Below are positions 1 through 9,200 of a stretch of DNA of 64,000 nucleotides, one piece after another. The stretch lies in contig ONMV01000004.1 of assembly GCA_900319005.1 (NCBI GenBank), positions 124,001-188,000 on the forward strand, written 5' to 3'. The translations under genes and the position numbers were made by a program. The notes under the pieces are model-generated. The model was not told where the DNA came from and did not search any database. It saw only the letters and a list, made by a program, of their open reading frames with translations. The DNA comes from an uncultured Bacteroidales bacterium (GTDB lineage Bacteria; Bacteroidota; Bacteroidia; Bacteroidales; Paludibacteraceae). Numbering within the stretch: position 1 is the stretch's first letter; every line of letters starts with the position of its first letter.

Positions 1-184
1 TCGGAGGCGCAATGCGTCGCGGACCGGAAGCAACAGTCCCGGTGGTTGAAGAGGTCGATGCCATTCCATCGGTTCCGATGGTAGGGGCTGAGGCATACAT
101 GCTACCGGAGCCATGCATGGAACTGGTCGATTGGAACCCGATAGTCGGGATGGAAGCCAGCGGATAAGTATTATTCTCGTTCAT
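1..184 (-). CDS. Small Ser/Thr/Gly-rich protein, 3' end cut by window edge
   Basis: The ATG at 184 opens a frame that stays open to base 1, giving 61 residues that start MNENNTYPLASIPTIGF and continue rich in Ser, Thr, Gly, Ala and Met. It has no signal peptide, membrane segment or domain I recognise. It begins 15 nt after the stop codon of the large surface protein upstream, on the same strand, so the two are probably co-transcribed. Function unknown. The frame and position support a real gene, but only the N-terminus is visible. Confidence 0.55.
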   Translation of the reverse strand, partial: MNENNTYPLASIPTIGFQSTSSMHGSGSMYASAPTIGTDGMASTSSTTGTVASGPRRIAPP

Positions 185-199
185 ACGTCTTCTTCTTTT

Positions 200-3100
200 T
201 TATTGGATCATCGCTCCTTGGGCGCTGAAGATACGTCCGTTATGAAGGATGAATAAATGGTTATTATACATCACTTTCTTGCCGGTGGTAATGGCAGGAG
301 TGGTTTCGAGCGCAGTAGGTGTGCTCGGAGCGTTGTAGGTTAACACAAAGCGGTTATGTACGTCGGTATCCGTTGTGGTGAACGAATAGGAAGTATCGCT
401 TGTGATCTGCGTGTACGTGTTGGTGTTTATATCCAGCAGGTAGAGGGGCTGCGCTTCGTCGCTGTACTCGAATGTGAAAGTGTAACTATTATCTTGTTCT
501 CCGGCTTTGAAGCCCATCTGTACGCCTTCGAAAGTAGGAATACAGTTAATCGCAAGGTCGCCGTCAGGACTAAGGGCAAAGAGCTGCGGTGCGACGGATT
601 CGCCAAACAGTTTGTGTCCGTCCCATCCATTTTCAAAGGCTTCGCTGAAGTCACTTCTCTCCCACATATACAGCTGGTCTCCGTATCCGTTTTCTGCATG
701 CACGAAGAGTCGGATCTTGTTCGCCTCTTCGGCAGCCTCGCGAAGAGGTGCTCTGTTCGGTCCGGGGACCGTTCCGCTTAAGGCGGGTTGATAAACAATC
801 TTGTTGTAATCCAAAGTTACGCTGGAACCGCCTGCAGCATTCGTAAACACCGAGAAGGACTGCATAGCGGGGATGATAGCGTCTCCGGCTGTTCCGGGGG
901 TATATCCGGTATAATTTGATGCAAAACCTCCTTTTTCGTAATCACTCGCACTGGTGGAATTGAAGATATAAACAGTAGCTTCCGTATTGGTGAAGTCGGA
1001 AGTCTCCATCGCATTTATCTTGATGGGTGCCATCCATGAGTTCGCCAGCAGGTTCTCGTTGTTGGGGTTCTCTGTACCCACGCCGCTTTGCCAGTTGAGA
1101 CCGCTAATGGTCTGGTTTTCAGAAGCAACGAGTGTGCCCTGCTGCCAGTAGTTATGATGGGTTCCATCGGCAGAGAAGACGCAGTATCCCTTGAAGGGTG
1201 TCATTCCTTGTCCCTCATTAACGCGTTCCCATCCTATGACACCTCCGGTATGGTTGATACCATAGACCCATGAGTTGTACCAGTTATGTAGGATATTCGT
1301 CTCATCGTTAAAGGGCGTACCGACATATTGTGCTACAGACGTATTGTCATCACTTGTTCCACTGGAGAGGGTGGTAAAGTTAACGGTGGCTTTGTTCGTA
1401 CCATCGTGCGAACCTATTACTAAAGCGCCGAGACCGTTCGTCTCATCGGAATGGATGATGATGTCATTGGCTTCTGTCGCATTGTATGTCTCGCCGTCAG
1501 TTGTCTTTTGGATACTTCCTGCTACAATGAGTTTCTGTCCGGCATTGACAACCAATTGTCCGTTGTTGCCACCTTCTTGGTTGATGATAACGTTCTTCGC
1601 TTGAGCTGTAGTAACATTAACCGTAACCGGCTTGTTGAGGAATACGTCAAAATCAATAGTAGGCACGCTTTGCGGTTTCCAGTTTCCGGCAGTGTTCCAA
1701 TTGCCGTCCCCTGCTGTATTGTTGAACTCATAGCAAGGACGGAAACAAACACCCCAGTTCTTTACGGTACTATTTTGCCAAATACAGAATCTTCCTTTTT
1801 GTGTATATGCGGACCAATTTCCATCACCACCACCCCAACCGGTTACAGTCCAAAGATTTTGATTGTCTTGAAGGACTAAACTATTAGTCAAGTTATGTAC
1901 ATTATCGTTTCCTGTACCCCAATCCAAAGTAGAACTCTTTAAACGACAGAAAATTACATTTGTACAAGTAGATGGAACCCATCCTTCATATAGGTAATTT
2001 TCTCCGGGAACAGCGGTCATTAAACAAGTAAAGTTCTTATGACCTTCGGTGTCATCATATAAACCAAAATTTGTAACTCCGGCAGTACTCCATAAATCAG
2101 TTCCTCCTGTATTGAGGAATATATGCTGCATTTCTGAGGTGTTATCGGTGCTAACGAAATCTCCATTCGCATCGACAATTCCGACACTCACATTATCGCG
2201 AGCATTGGAGCCGGAGTATTCGATGATCTCTGAGCGATATTCATTACCATCCTCTAAAGCAAAGGAATATTCATTACTGCCAATCTTCAGTACATAGCCG
2301 TTCGGAATAAATCCTGCATAGCGGTTATTCCAGTTGCTATTGTCATAGATGCGCACTATACCTACAGCACCTACTGCATTACCTACCATCGGTCGCGTGC
2401 CATCTCCCTGTGATGCTGCAAAATACAAGTCACCCCAAGTGCTTAATCTCTTCTTCACATCACTACCTGCGGCATTATCCACATACCAGTTGGGCTTATT
2501 AGGAATAACAAAGTCCTCTATTTGCCATTCGTTAGTTGACCCTACTTGCGAGAAATCAACAGTTGTCCAATCACTTTGTCCATCTGTACCGTAATGCAAA
2601 CTCCATGCGGAAGGAGATGGAGCGGTTACGGTGATTTGTGCAGCGTTAGAAGTTTCAAACTCGTCACAGTCGTCAGTAGTGTTTGTTACGATACAATGAT
2701 AAAACGTTGTTCCAATTTCAGTAGTAGGAGGTGTATAGGACGCTTCGTCAGCGCCGTCAATATCCGACCAGCTACTATTGTCCGAACTGCTCTGCCACTG
2801 ATAAGACAAGTCGCCACTATTAGCGTCTGCGGTCACCGATAAAGTAGAAGCTGCAGCATTTTGCTCATATTCCACTTCTTCTGTGCTTAAGTCTGTGCTA
2901 ATCGTTGGTTTCGCGCACTCGAAATCCACACTAATAGTCGAACTGCCATGTGTATAAGCGGGAAAGGTTACTGTGCGTTCATTGTCAGAACCGGCATATG
3001 TAATATCACCTAAGAGTATAGCAGGGTTAGTTGCACTAACCGATGAGGTAACATAGCCGTCATTTGGGGTACAAGTCACACTAACCGTTTGCGCTGAACT

Positions 3101-4456
3101 TGTTGTGTTCAATGACGACGACGATAAAGTAAATGTACCATTCGTCTCAGCGTCTTTGGATAAAGTAACCGTTGTAGTTGGATATACGATTTCACAGTGG
3201 GCATCATTCCAAGGAGCCTCATCTAATCTGCTCCAACTTGCATCTAATCGCGATGCCGGATCCGTAAGGGTGAGTGTTAATTTATCGCGCTGATTGAATA
3301 ATGAGCCATACGCAATTTTTGCTTTGTCAGTAGTGAAAGTAGGAATGGTTGTTTGGTTTAATGTTATTTCGGAAATACCCCAACAATATGTAAATGTTTG
3401 GGATAATTCAGATATTTCTCCTTGTAGAACAACTTTGTGAACCAAACGGCGGAAATTAGCCCAGGGATATTGATTATAAGCGCTTTCTCCTGTAAAAGTA
3501 ATCGCTTTATTTTCTCCTTCCGCATTAAGTGTTAGAACACCGTTTTCGTCAAGTTCCCATGTAATCCCTGCTCCATATGTATCGCTAATTGTGCCACTAA
3601 CATTTGTCTCATGTATTCTACTTGCGTTTGGTGCAGTTGAATTATAACTCATTCCGTATACCCAATATTTTGAGGCAACGTTGTATGCTGATTTTGCACC
3701 TGTTGGGATGTATAAATCTGAGGTTATATTCCCCGAGAAAGTGAGCGCATATGAGTTTTCCAGGGTGGGAGGAGTTATTTTGTTTACGTAAACATAATTA
3801 AATTTACAAGCCAAAGCATTGGATCCAATATTCGTCACACTCCCAGGTATCGAAACTGAAGTAAAAGTTCCTGTGTTATAAAAAGTATAATCTTTAATTT
3901 CCGTTAAACCAGGAGTAAATACCAAATTTGTAGTTGCGGTGTTACTCCCATAGAAATAAAAACTGCGTGCCGCTTTTACTTCACTATCAACGCTTGTGGT
4001 ACCAAAAGGATGCGCGGAAGTTTCAAAAAATTCAACTTGTGCCCATTGATTAGGACTATACGCATGAATTTCAACTATTTTTTTAGAATTGTTAAAATTA
4101 TAGTTTCTAATGCGGGTAAGTGTAGAAGGGAATGTAATGGAAGTTAAGTTGGTATAATCTTGAAGAATATATCTGCCAATCCAGGTTATTCCCTCACCAA
4201 TAATAACCTTTTCTACATTTGGATTGTTATTTGAGTAGTAATTTGTACCTCCTACTGTTAAATCTGGTATTTGTCCCTCTCCGGTAATGGTTAATGTTTT
4301 TGTGGAGGTATCAAATGAACCTTTAATCTTTGCATTATAATCATGCGTATAGATAGTTCCCCACACCTCCGTATAGAACGACGAAAAAACGGCGAGGAAC
4401 GCCATAACAAATATCTTTTTCTGTGCCGAAAGAATATAATTAACTACGTTTTTCAT
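200..4456 (-). CDS. Large secreted BspA-like leucine-rich/Ig-like surface protein with short C-terminal sorting tail
   Basis: 1418 aa. I chose the ATG at 4456 because it gives a signal sequence (MKNVVNYILSAQKKIFVMAF followed by a hydrophobic stretch) and sits 2 nt after the leader word AAGGTATTAGTC; the frame continues upstream without signal-like sequence. Residues ~60-250 hold BspA-type leucine-rich repeats (IGEGITWIG, LTEIKDYTFYNTG, SVTNIGSNAL). An Ig-like domain with LSYQWQSSSDNSSW follows near residues 540-610. The C-terminal third is beta-rich and resembles the tail region of Bacteroidales surface proteins. It ends in the window's shared tail (KKVMYNNHLFILHNGRIF, then SAQGAMIQ). Probably exported and anchored at the cell surface; the ligand is unknown. 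The 5' leader is about 420 nt and contains a cloverleaf-like element. Confidence 0.85.
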   Translation of the reverse strand: MKNVVNYILSAQKKIFVMAFLAVFSSFYTEVWGTIYTHDYNAKIKGSFDTSTKTLTITGEGQIPDLTVGGTNYYSNNNPNVEKVIIGEGITWIGRYILQDYTNLTSITFPSTLTRIRNYNFNNSKKIVEIHAYSPNQWAQVEFFETSAHPFGTTSVDSEVKAARSFYFYGSNTATTNLVFTPGLTEIKDYTFYNTGTFTSVSIPGSVTNIGSNALACKFNYVYVNKITPPTLENSYALTFSGNITSDLYIPTGAKSAYNVASKYWVYGMSYNSTAPNASRIHETNVSGTISDTYGAGITWELDENGVLTLNAEGENKAITFTGESAYNQYPWANFRRLVHKVVLQGEISELSQTFTYCWGISEITLNQTTIPTFTTDKAKIAYGSLFNQRDKLTLTLTDPASRLDASWSRLDEAPWNDAHCEIVYPTTTVTLSKDAETNGTFTLSSSSLNTTSSAQTVSVTCTPNDGYVTSSVSATNPAILLGDITYAGSDNERTVTFPAYTHGSSTISVDFECAKPTISTDLSTEEVEYEQNAAASTLSVTADANSGDLSYQWQSSSDNSSWSDIDGADEASYTPPTTEIGTTFYHCIVTNTTDDCDEFETSNAAQITVTAPSPSAWSLHYGTDGQSDWTTVDFSQVGSTNEWQIEDFVIPNKPNWYVDNAAGSDVKKRLSTWGDLYFAASQGDGTRPMVGNAVGAVGIVRIYDNSNWNNRYAGFIPNGYVLKIGSNEYSFALEDGNEYRSEIIEYSGSNARDNVSVGIVDANGDFVSTDNTSEMQHIFLNTGGTDLWSTAGVTNFGLYDDTEGHKNFTCLMTAVPGENYLYEGWVPSTCTNVIFCRLKSSTLDWGTGNDNVHNLTNSLVLQDNQNLWTVTGWGGGDGNWSAYTQKGRFCIWQNSTVKNWGVCFRPCYEFNNTAGDGNWNTAGNWKPQSVPTIDFDVFLNKPVTVNVTTAQAKNVIINQEGGNNGQLVVNAGQKLIVAGSIQKTTDGETYNATEANDIIIHSDETNGLGALVIGSHDGTNKATVNFTTLSSGTSDDNTSVAQYVGTPFNDETNILHNWYNSWVYGINHTGGVIGWERVNEGQGMTPFKGYCVFSADGTHHNYWQQGTLVASENQTISGLNWQSGVGTENPNNENLLANSWMAPIKINAMETSDFTNTEATVYIFNSTSASDYEKGGFASNYTGYTPGTAGDAIIPAMQSFSVFTNAAGGSSVTLDYNKIVYQPALSGTVPGPNRAPLREAAEEANKIRLFVHAENGYGDQLYMWERSDFSEAFENGWDGHKLFGESVAPQLFALSPDGDLAINCIPTFEGVQMGFKAGEQDNSYTFTFEYSDEAQPLYLLDINTNTYTQITSDTSYSFTTTDTDVHNRFVLTYNAPSTPTALETTPAITTGKKVMYNNHLFILHNGRIFSAQGAMIQ

Positions 4457-4652
4457 ATGACTAATACCTTTTAATATCTTTTTTATATTGTTCCGCCCTT
4501 TGTTGAACTGTCCGTATATATGCGGACCTCTCACTATTTCCTCTCCGTTTATTATCTCCGCATACTATGCGGAAAAACCTTGTATCCGCTTCTCATTGCT
4601 TATCTCCCTCCTTCACGCCGCATGGATTTTCGGTATTTTTGATTATTTTTTC

Positions 4653-4771
4653 GATTATTGTTTTTATGACTCATGGAGTGAAGATTTGGTCGGATAAGTT
4701 ATGTTGAATGTATTCAAAAATAAGTTATCGGAGCAAAGATTCAAAGTGCGCAGTACTATAAAACAATAATC
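4653..4771 (-). repeat. Cloverleaf-like palindromic element, copy A (candidate structured RNA)
   Basis: On the plus strand GATTATTGTTTTTAT (4653-4667) pairs with ATAAAACAATAATC (4758-4771). Inside are a hairpin ACTC-ATG-GAGT (4669-4679), a long arm closed by TGAAGATTTG (4679-4688) with CAAAGATTCA (4734-4743), and a second hairpin around GTGC-GCA-GTAC. The plan matches copies at 5253, 6096, 10219 and 13562, but the stems differ in sequence with compensatory changes. It lies in the 5' leader of the minus-strand gene and is given in transcript sense. The pairing is seen directly; an RNA role is inference. Confidence 0.65.
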
Positions 4772-4885
4772 ATTTTTCTTTTTTATAATTCTCCTTACTA
4801 TTGGAAAAAACGTAATCCTTGGAAACTTATGCTCCAAGGATTAGTTTCCCACAATTACGTGAGTAAGTAAATATCAAAATCGCTG

Positions 4886-4917
4886 CAAAAGTACTGCTTT
4901 TTTCTCAAACATGCAAA
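4886..4917 (-). promoter_or_regulatory. Bacteroidota-type promoter for the 200-4456 gene
   Basis: Minus strand: TTTG (4917-4914), 20 nt, TACTTTTG (4893-4886). This fits the Bacteroidota primary sigma consensus and predicts a start near 4880. Confidence 0.6.
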
Positions 4918-5025
4918 TAAAATGTATATAATTTCTTATAAAATTACGTTTTGTACATTTAATTTTGCATTTTCACTATCGATTCCGATATATGCAACAC
5001 TTTCAATGTTCGATTTTTATTTATG

Positions 5026-5399
5026 GTATATAAATCAAGATAAACCCTTTTAAATGATTTTAGAGCTTCGCTCCCTGTGTATTAGACCGTCTGATCATCT
5101 ATAAAAATAAATTTTTCTATCTGCTCAATCGCTCTAATCCACACACTTTCGTGTCAAAATCATTCAAAAGCAATAAACATAGATAAAATTCGTGGCGAGT
5201 CCTTTATAAAAGATTACACGATGCTATGAGAAACTTTATCTTCTTTTATTGCTGATTATTGATTTTAATCTCGTAAGAGATGAGGATTATTTTGATAAGA
5301 TGATCGTTAAATTTATTTAAAAGAGCAGCTTAGCGAAATAAGACTCATGGTACGCAGTACTTTAAAATCAATAATCAGTATTTATCTATGTTTATTTAC
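5026..5399. repeat. Direct repeat 1 (~374 bp) downstream of the GxxExxY gene
   Basis: Starts GTATATAAATCAAGATAAA and ends TTTATCTATGTTTATTTAC. It is matched along its whole length by 5873-6242 with scattered substitutions and small indels. It is a chain of three palindromic modules sharing boundary bases: 5048-5169 (closing stem TTTTAAATGATTTT/AAAATCATTCAAAA, hairpin GAGC-TTC-GCTC, arm GTGTATTAGA/TCTAATCCACAC, hairpin ACAC-TTTC-GTGT), 5169-5253 (AGCAATAAA/TTTATTGCT with inner AGATAAA/TTTATCT) and 5253-5377 (copy of the cloverleaf family). It begins about 15 nt from the gene's stop codon. Confidence 0.85.
5253..5377 (-). repeat. Cloverleaf-like palindromic element inside direct repeat 1
   Basis: Closing stem TGATTATTGATTTTA/TAAAATCAATAATCA is a perfect 15-bp inverted repeat. 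Hairpin ATCTC-GTAA-GAGAT, long arm ATGAGgATTATTTTG/CGAAATAAGaCTCAT, then hairpin GTAC-GCA-GTAC. In copies A and B the same arm positions read TGAA/TTCA and TCAAG/CTTGA, which keeps the pairing. Confidence 0.7.
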
Positions 5400-5414
5400 C
5401 ATTTTAGCCAGAGA

Positions 5415-5855
5415 TCAGAACATATACATCGTCCCATCGGAATGCAGGTAATAATGCTCAGACTGACCTTTTATGGGTCCGAAATTATACAATATACCTA
5501 TCTGTTTGCCGGTAAGCCGCATATAGTTCCATAATTGCTGTCTATTCTCCAAACATAATTTCTCTGTGGCTTTGCACTCAACAATAATTTCGTTGTTTAT
5601 CAAGAAATCAATATAATGTTTGTGCGCAATTCGTTTGCCTCGATATTCAATTGAGAAGTAATATTCCCGCTCATAAGGTATCTGCTGCTCGTCCAATAAG
5701 ATCTGCAATGCGTCTTGGTACATATATTCGTTCAAGAACGGTCCCAAATCTTGGTGTACTGTCTGCAAACAGCCGTTAATGGCATAACACTTTTTCTTCA
5801 GCCCATCTATCCATTCCGGGTGTGTATCTATTATGCGCTTTAGCGTGAATTGCAT
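5415..5855 (-). CDS. GxxExxY family protein (PD-(D/E)xK nuclease-like fold)
   Basis: 146 aa. The family's naming motif appears in variant form as LGPFLNEYMYQDAL (residues ~37-50; G, E and Y kept with one extra residue between G and E). It is followed by an EYRGKRI strand and DFLINNEIIVECKA (~83-96), which supplies Asp and the E-x-K pair of a PD-(D/E)xK nuclease-like core. The end (GKQIGILYNFGPIKG) matches the family's usual vGLLiNFg strand. Full-length for the family. Biochemical role unknown. The gene stands alone between two direct repeats of ~370 bp that touch both ends, so gene plus repeat looks like a movable unit. No promoter is obvious inside the repeat; read-through from the surface gene upstream (stop at 6242) is possible. 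Confidence 0.8.
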   Translation of the reverse strand: MQFTLKRIIDTHPEWIDGLKKKCYAINGCLQTVHQDLGPFLNEYMYQDALQILLDEQQIPYEREYYFSIEYRGKRIAHKHYIDFLINNEIIVECKATEKLCLENRQQLWNYMRLTGKQIGILYNFGPIKGQSEHYYLHSDGTMYMF

Positions 5856-5872
5856 ATGTTTTTTCTATTTTA

Positions 5873-6242
5873 GTATATAAATTAAGATAAAACCTTTTGA
5901 ATGATTTTAGAGCTTCGCTCCCTGTGTATTAGACCGTCTGATCATCTATAAAAATAAATTTTTCTATCTGCTCAATCGCTCTAATCCACACACCTGCGTG
6001 TCAAATCATTTAAAAGCCATAAATATAGATAAAATCGTTGCGAGTCTTTTATAAAATTCACACGATACTATGAAAACTTTATCTTTGTTTATTGCTGATT
6101 ATTGATTTTAATCTCGTAAGAGATGAGGATTGTTTTGGTAAAGGACGAGTCAAATTTATTTGAAATCGGGCTTTAGCAAAATGATACTCAAAGGTACGCA
6201 GTACTTAAAATCAATAATCAGTATTTATCTATATTTATTTAC
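5873..6242. repeat. Direct repeat 2 (~370 bp) upstream of the GxxExxY gene
   Basis: Second copy of the repeat at 5026-5399. It runs from just upstream of the GxxExxY start to the stop codon of the 6242-10135 gene, so the repeat boundary coincides with a coding end. The three modules lie at 5894-6016 (CTTTTGAATGATTT/AAATCATTTAAAAG), 6016-6096 and 6096-6220. Several differences from repeat 1 preserve pairing, for example ACAC-CTGC-GTGT in place of ACAC-TTTC-GTGT. Confidence 0.85.
6096..6220 (-). repeat. Cloverleaf-like palindromic element inside direct repeat 2
   Basis: Closing stem TGATTATTGATTTTA/TTAAAATCAATAATCA; hairpin ATCTC-GTAA-GAGAT; long arm TGAGgATTGTTTTG/CAAAATGATaCTCA, which still pairs through G-U wobbles; hairpin GTAC-GCA-GTAC. 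Compared with 5253-5377, the arm bases change on both sides. Confidence 0.7.
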
Positions 6243-9200
6243 TATTCCACACGTATGCCAAGGACGTTGAAGGATTTGCCATCACGGAGGATGAGGATAC
6301 GGCCGTTGCGGAGAATTTTCTCACTTCTCGCAGCGTTAGCGTTCTCACTTCTCACTTCTTCAATTCCCGTTCCTTCTTCCTTGCAAAGCACTGCCAGAGG
6401 CACGAACTTATCTGGTGCTCCCTTCGACGAGATGCGGATATATGCCTCATGTACGCCTACCTCCTTGCCCTCGAAAGACACTTCGACGCTTCCTCCCTCT
6501 GCCGGCAGCGAAGCTGCTGACAGCGAGAAGCGGTTGTAGTTGGCACCCTCTATACTCAGCGTGATTCCGTTCGTCAGGTTAGCCGAGCTGACAGCGATCG
6601 TACCAATCGTCTTTTTCTCGTTGAGCACCGCCGTGCTGTCAATGATCGTTGCCGGCGTGACAGTGATCATCGGAAGGTCGGTGCGACCCCAGCTTACCTC
6701 GTCCACATAGAACGTCACCGAACCGTCACCGCCGTTCGGACTCGTATAACGGAATGCCATATGGAACACATCTCCTATCGTCTCTGCGTACGGTGCCAAG
6801 TCAAGGAAGAACGTACGCCATGCGAGGTTATCGCTACTCATGGACGGGATCTCAAAGCTCGATGTCAGGTCTTGGAAATACACCTCTGCACCTGTCGCGT
6901 CGATGTAATAAACTCCGAACTGCGCTTTGTTGTTCTCGTCCGCGAGGTACTCGCCCATCACGGAGAAAGCAAAGATCTTACTTGCTGCCTTCTTATAATC
7001 CAATGCCGGCGTTACCAGCCACATATCCCAGAGTGCCGTACTGTCCTTCCCGTATTGGTAAGCGGTAGCTTTGGCGTAGGAATCCTCGCCGCGGACGGGA
7101 GAAGTCTTGCTCTCGTCGAAGCCCCACCAAGGACGGGCATCTACATCCGCTACGTTCTGCCATCCCTCTAAGATAAGTGTCTCGTTATGCTTAACATTAT
7201 CGAATTTCTCATACATCCAGCTCAACGGGTTAGCCTCGTTCCATACGAATGAGGTCTGCCAATCGATCGTCTCAGGCGTCTTCGCGATACCCTTTCCGTT
7301 CAGCGTCACCACTACATTCTCCGCGCCAGTGGTGTAGAACGTCAGCGTCGATTGGTACGTACCTGCTTCGATCGGCGAGAATGTGATAGTCACCGTCGCC
7401 TCGCTGTTCTTGCTGTACGTCGATCCGTCGATAGTGAACGTACCGTGCTCCTTCGGACTGATATGATCCACGCGGGCATAGACAAAATCCGTGCAGTTCA
7501 CGCTGCTCAGCGTCACAACCATCTTCTGCTGCTTACCCTCTAATACTTCGAACTCCGGTAATGTGCTCGGCGTCACACTGATCAACGGTTTGGCACTCGG
7601 GTCGGAGCATGTTCCGCTCAGCGAAATCATATCCGGCAGGATGGTCGTATGAGCCGCATTATCAAAGATGAGCGATGCACTGTGCGTACCTGCGCTCGTA
7701 GGTGCGTACGTTATAATAAGGTCTAAATCGCTCTGATCTGCCGCTAACTCGCTCGCCGAGAGACTGAACTGGCTCGCATCCTTACCGCCTACGTAGAACG
7801 TCGTCTTGCCGCTCAGGTTGCCTTGACGGATATGTACCGTCTTGGTTGCCGTCTCGCCTATGTTCAACGAGAACTGCGGAAGAGTCGTCGGAGATACCTC
7901 GATATACGGGTCGGTAGATGGTGTGTAGTACAGCGAGAAATTATCGAACAGCACCTTGGCGCTCTTCGGCACTTTGACGCGTACGCGGAAGAACGCAGAC
8001 TTAGCCGGTTTGGTAGTCACCAACTCCTTGCTCATCCATCCCGAACCCTTCTCCAAATCTACACGTAATATATCCGACTCATGTGCCTCGGTAGCCTCAG
8101 AGTCTCCGCCTGCTGCGGCTTCCCAATAGCAATCCAATGCTAACGTCTCGCCCTCCGGCATACTCTGCACTTTGTAGTTCAGCGTCAGCGTGAACTTCGC
8201 TCCCGCTGCGTAATCCGCATCCGTCAGCGCTACACCCTGATCCAGAACAGTAGCCATGTTCGAAGCATTGATCATCAGCGAGTTGCTGCCGTCTAACTTA
8301 TCTGTCGAATTGGCACTTCCGTAACCCAACGCCATGTTCCATTCCTCAAACTGGCAACCGAACATGTTACAACTGTATTCTTCAAAACTATGGTTGAGAA
8401 TCAGGTTGTCACCGCCTGCTTCGCCGCCTTTCGGTACGCGGTTAAACACGTCCGCGCTGGAACTGATCTGTAACTTCAGACCGTACCAATTCATCACACA
8501 TCCTTTTACGTCCGCACTCGCAGGTACATCTTCGCCGATGATGTTGTTGCCCGCAAGGATATACATGTTCACGCTCGTTCCGCTCTGCGAAATAGCGATG
8601 TTCCCTGCCGCAAATTTCTCTGCTTCTTCGGGGAACGTCACGCCGTTCACTTTCACATATGCCGGACCGTATTGCTCCAACTCGGCTATCGTCACTTCGA
8701 TCGGCTCCAACGTGTTACCCGAACTGAGCACATTGATACTGCCGGCAAAAGCAGTCGGGTAACCTTCTACTCCGTACTCCGCTTCGATCATCTGTAATCC
8801 ACCCAAAGCTACTTTGTCACCTGCTTTCAGGTTCACAAAATCGCCATTGATATCTACGATGAACATCGCGCCGCTCGCATCTTGAATAGCTGCACCGTCA
8901 TCCGTCACGCGGATAACTACCGGCTGACTCTCCAGATCTACCTGATCGCCCCAAGCTGCAAGACCTTTGAGCGCAGCGATGTTAGCTACCTTCACTGCAG
9001 GCGCTGCGGCATTCCAACTAACGTTCACCACTTGGCTCGTCGCCTCCGTCGAACTCAGTGTGATATTCGCCGATCCTGCACCTACCTCGGTAGCCGTCAG
9101 CGTTAATTTCAATCCGTATCCGCTGCTTGCCTCCGCGGCGTCTTTGCTGATCGTACTAACTGCCGGAACCACCAGCGCACTGCTCGATGCTACGTTGATA

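Larger units (their letters stand above)
4457..5025 (-). other. Long structured 5' leader and promoter region of the 200-4456 gene
   Basis: No gene. From the promoter at 4917-4886 the transcript would start near 4880. It would carry a hairpin with ACGTAAT/ATTACGT outer arms and CCTTGG/CCAAGG inner arms (4809-4861), then the cloverleaf-like element at 4653-4771, then the box CAAAAATACCGAAAAT, and finally AAGGTATTAGTC two bases before the ATG. 4918-5025 is AT-rich with nothing recognisable. Confidence 0.5.

Noticed and set aside
5026..6242. Integron cassette with attC site
   Set aside because: The repeats lack the attC core (GTTRRRY) boxes I would expect and no integron integrase is present; only the general layout is similar.
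5026..6242. Insertion sequence
   Set aside because: No transposase frame and no short target duplication beyond the long direct repeats; the encoded protein is GxxExxY, not a DDE or HUH enzyme.
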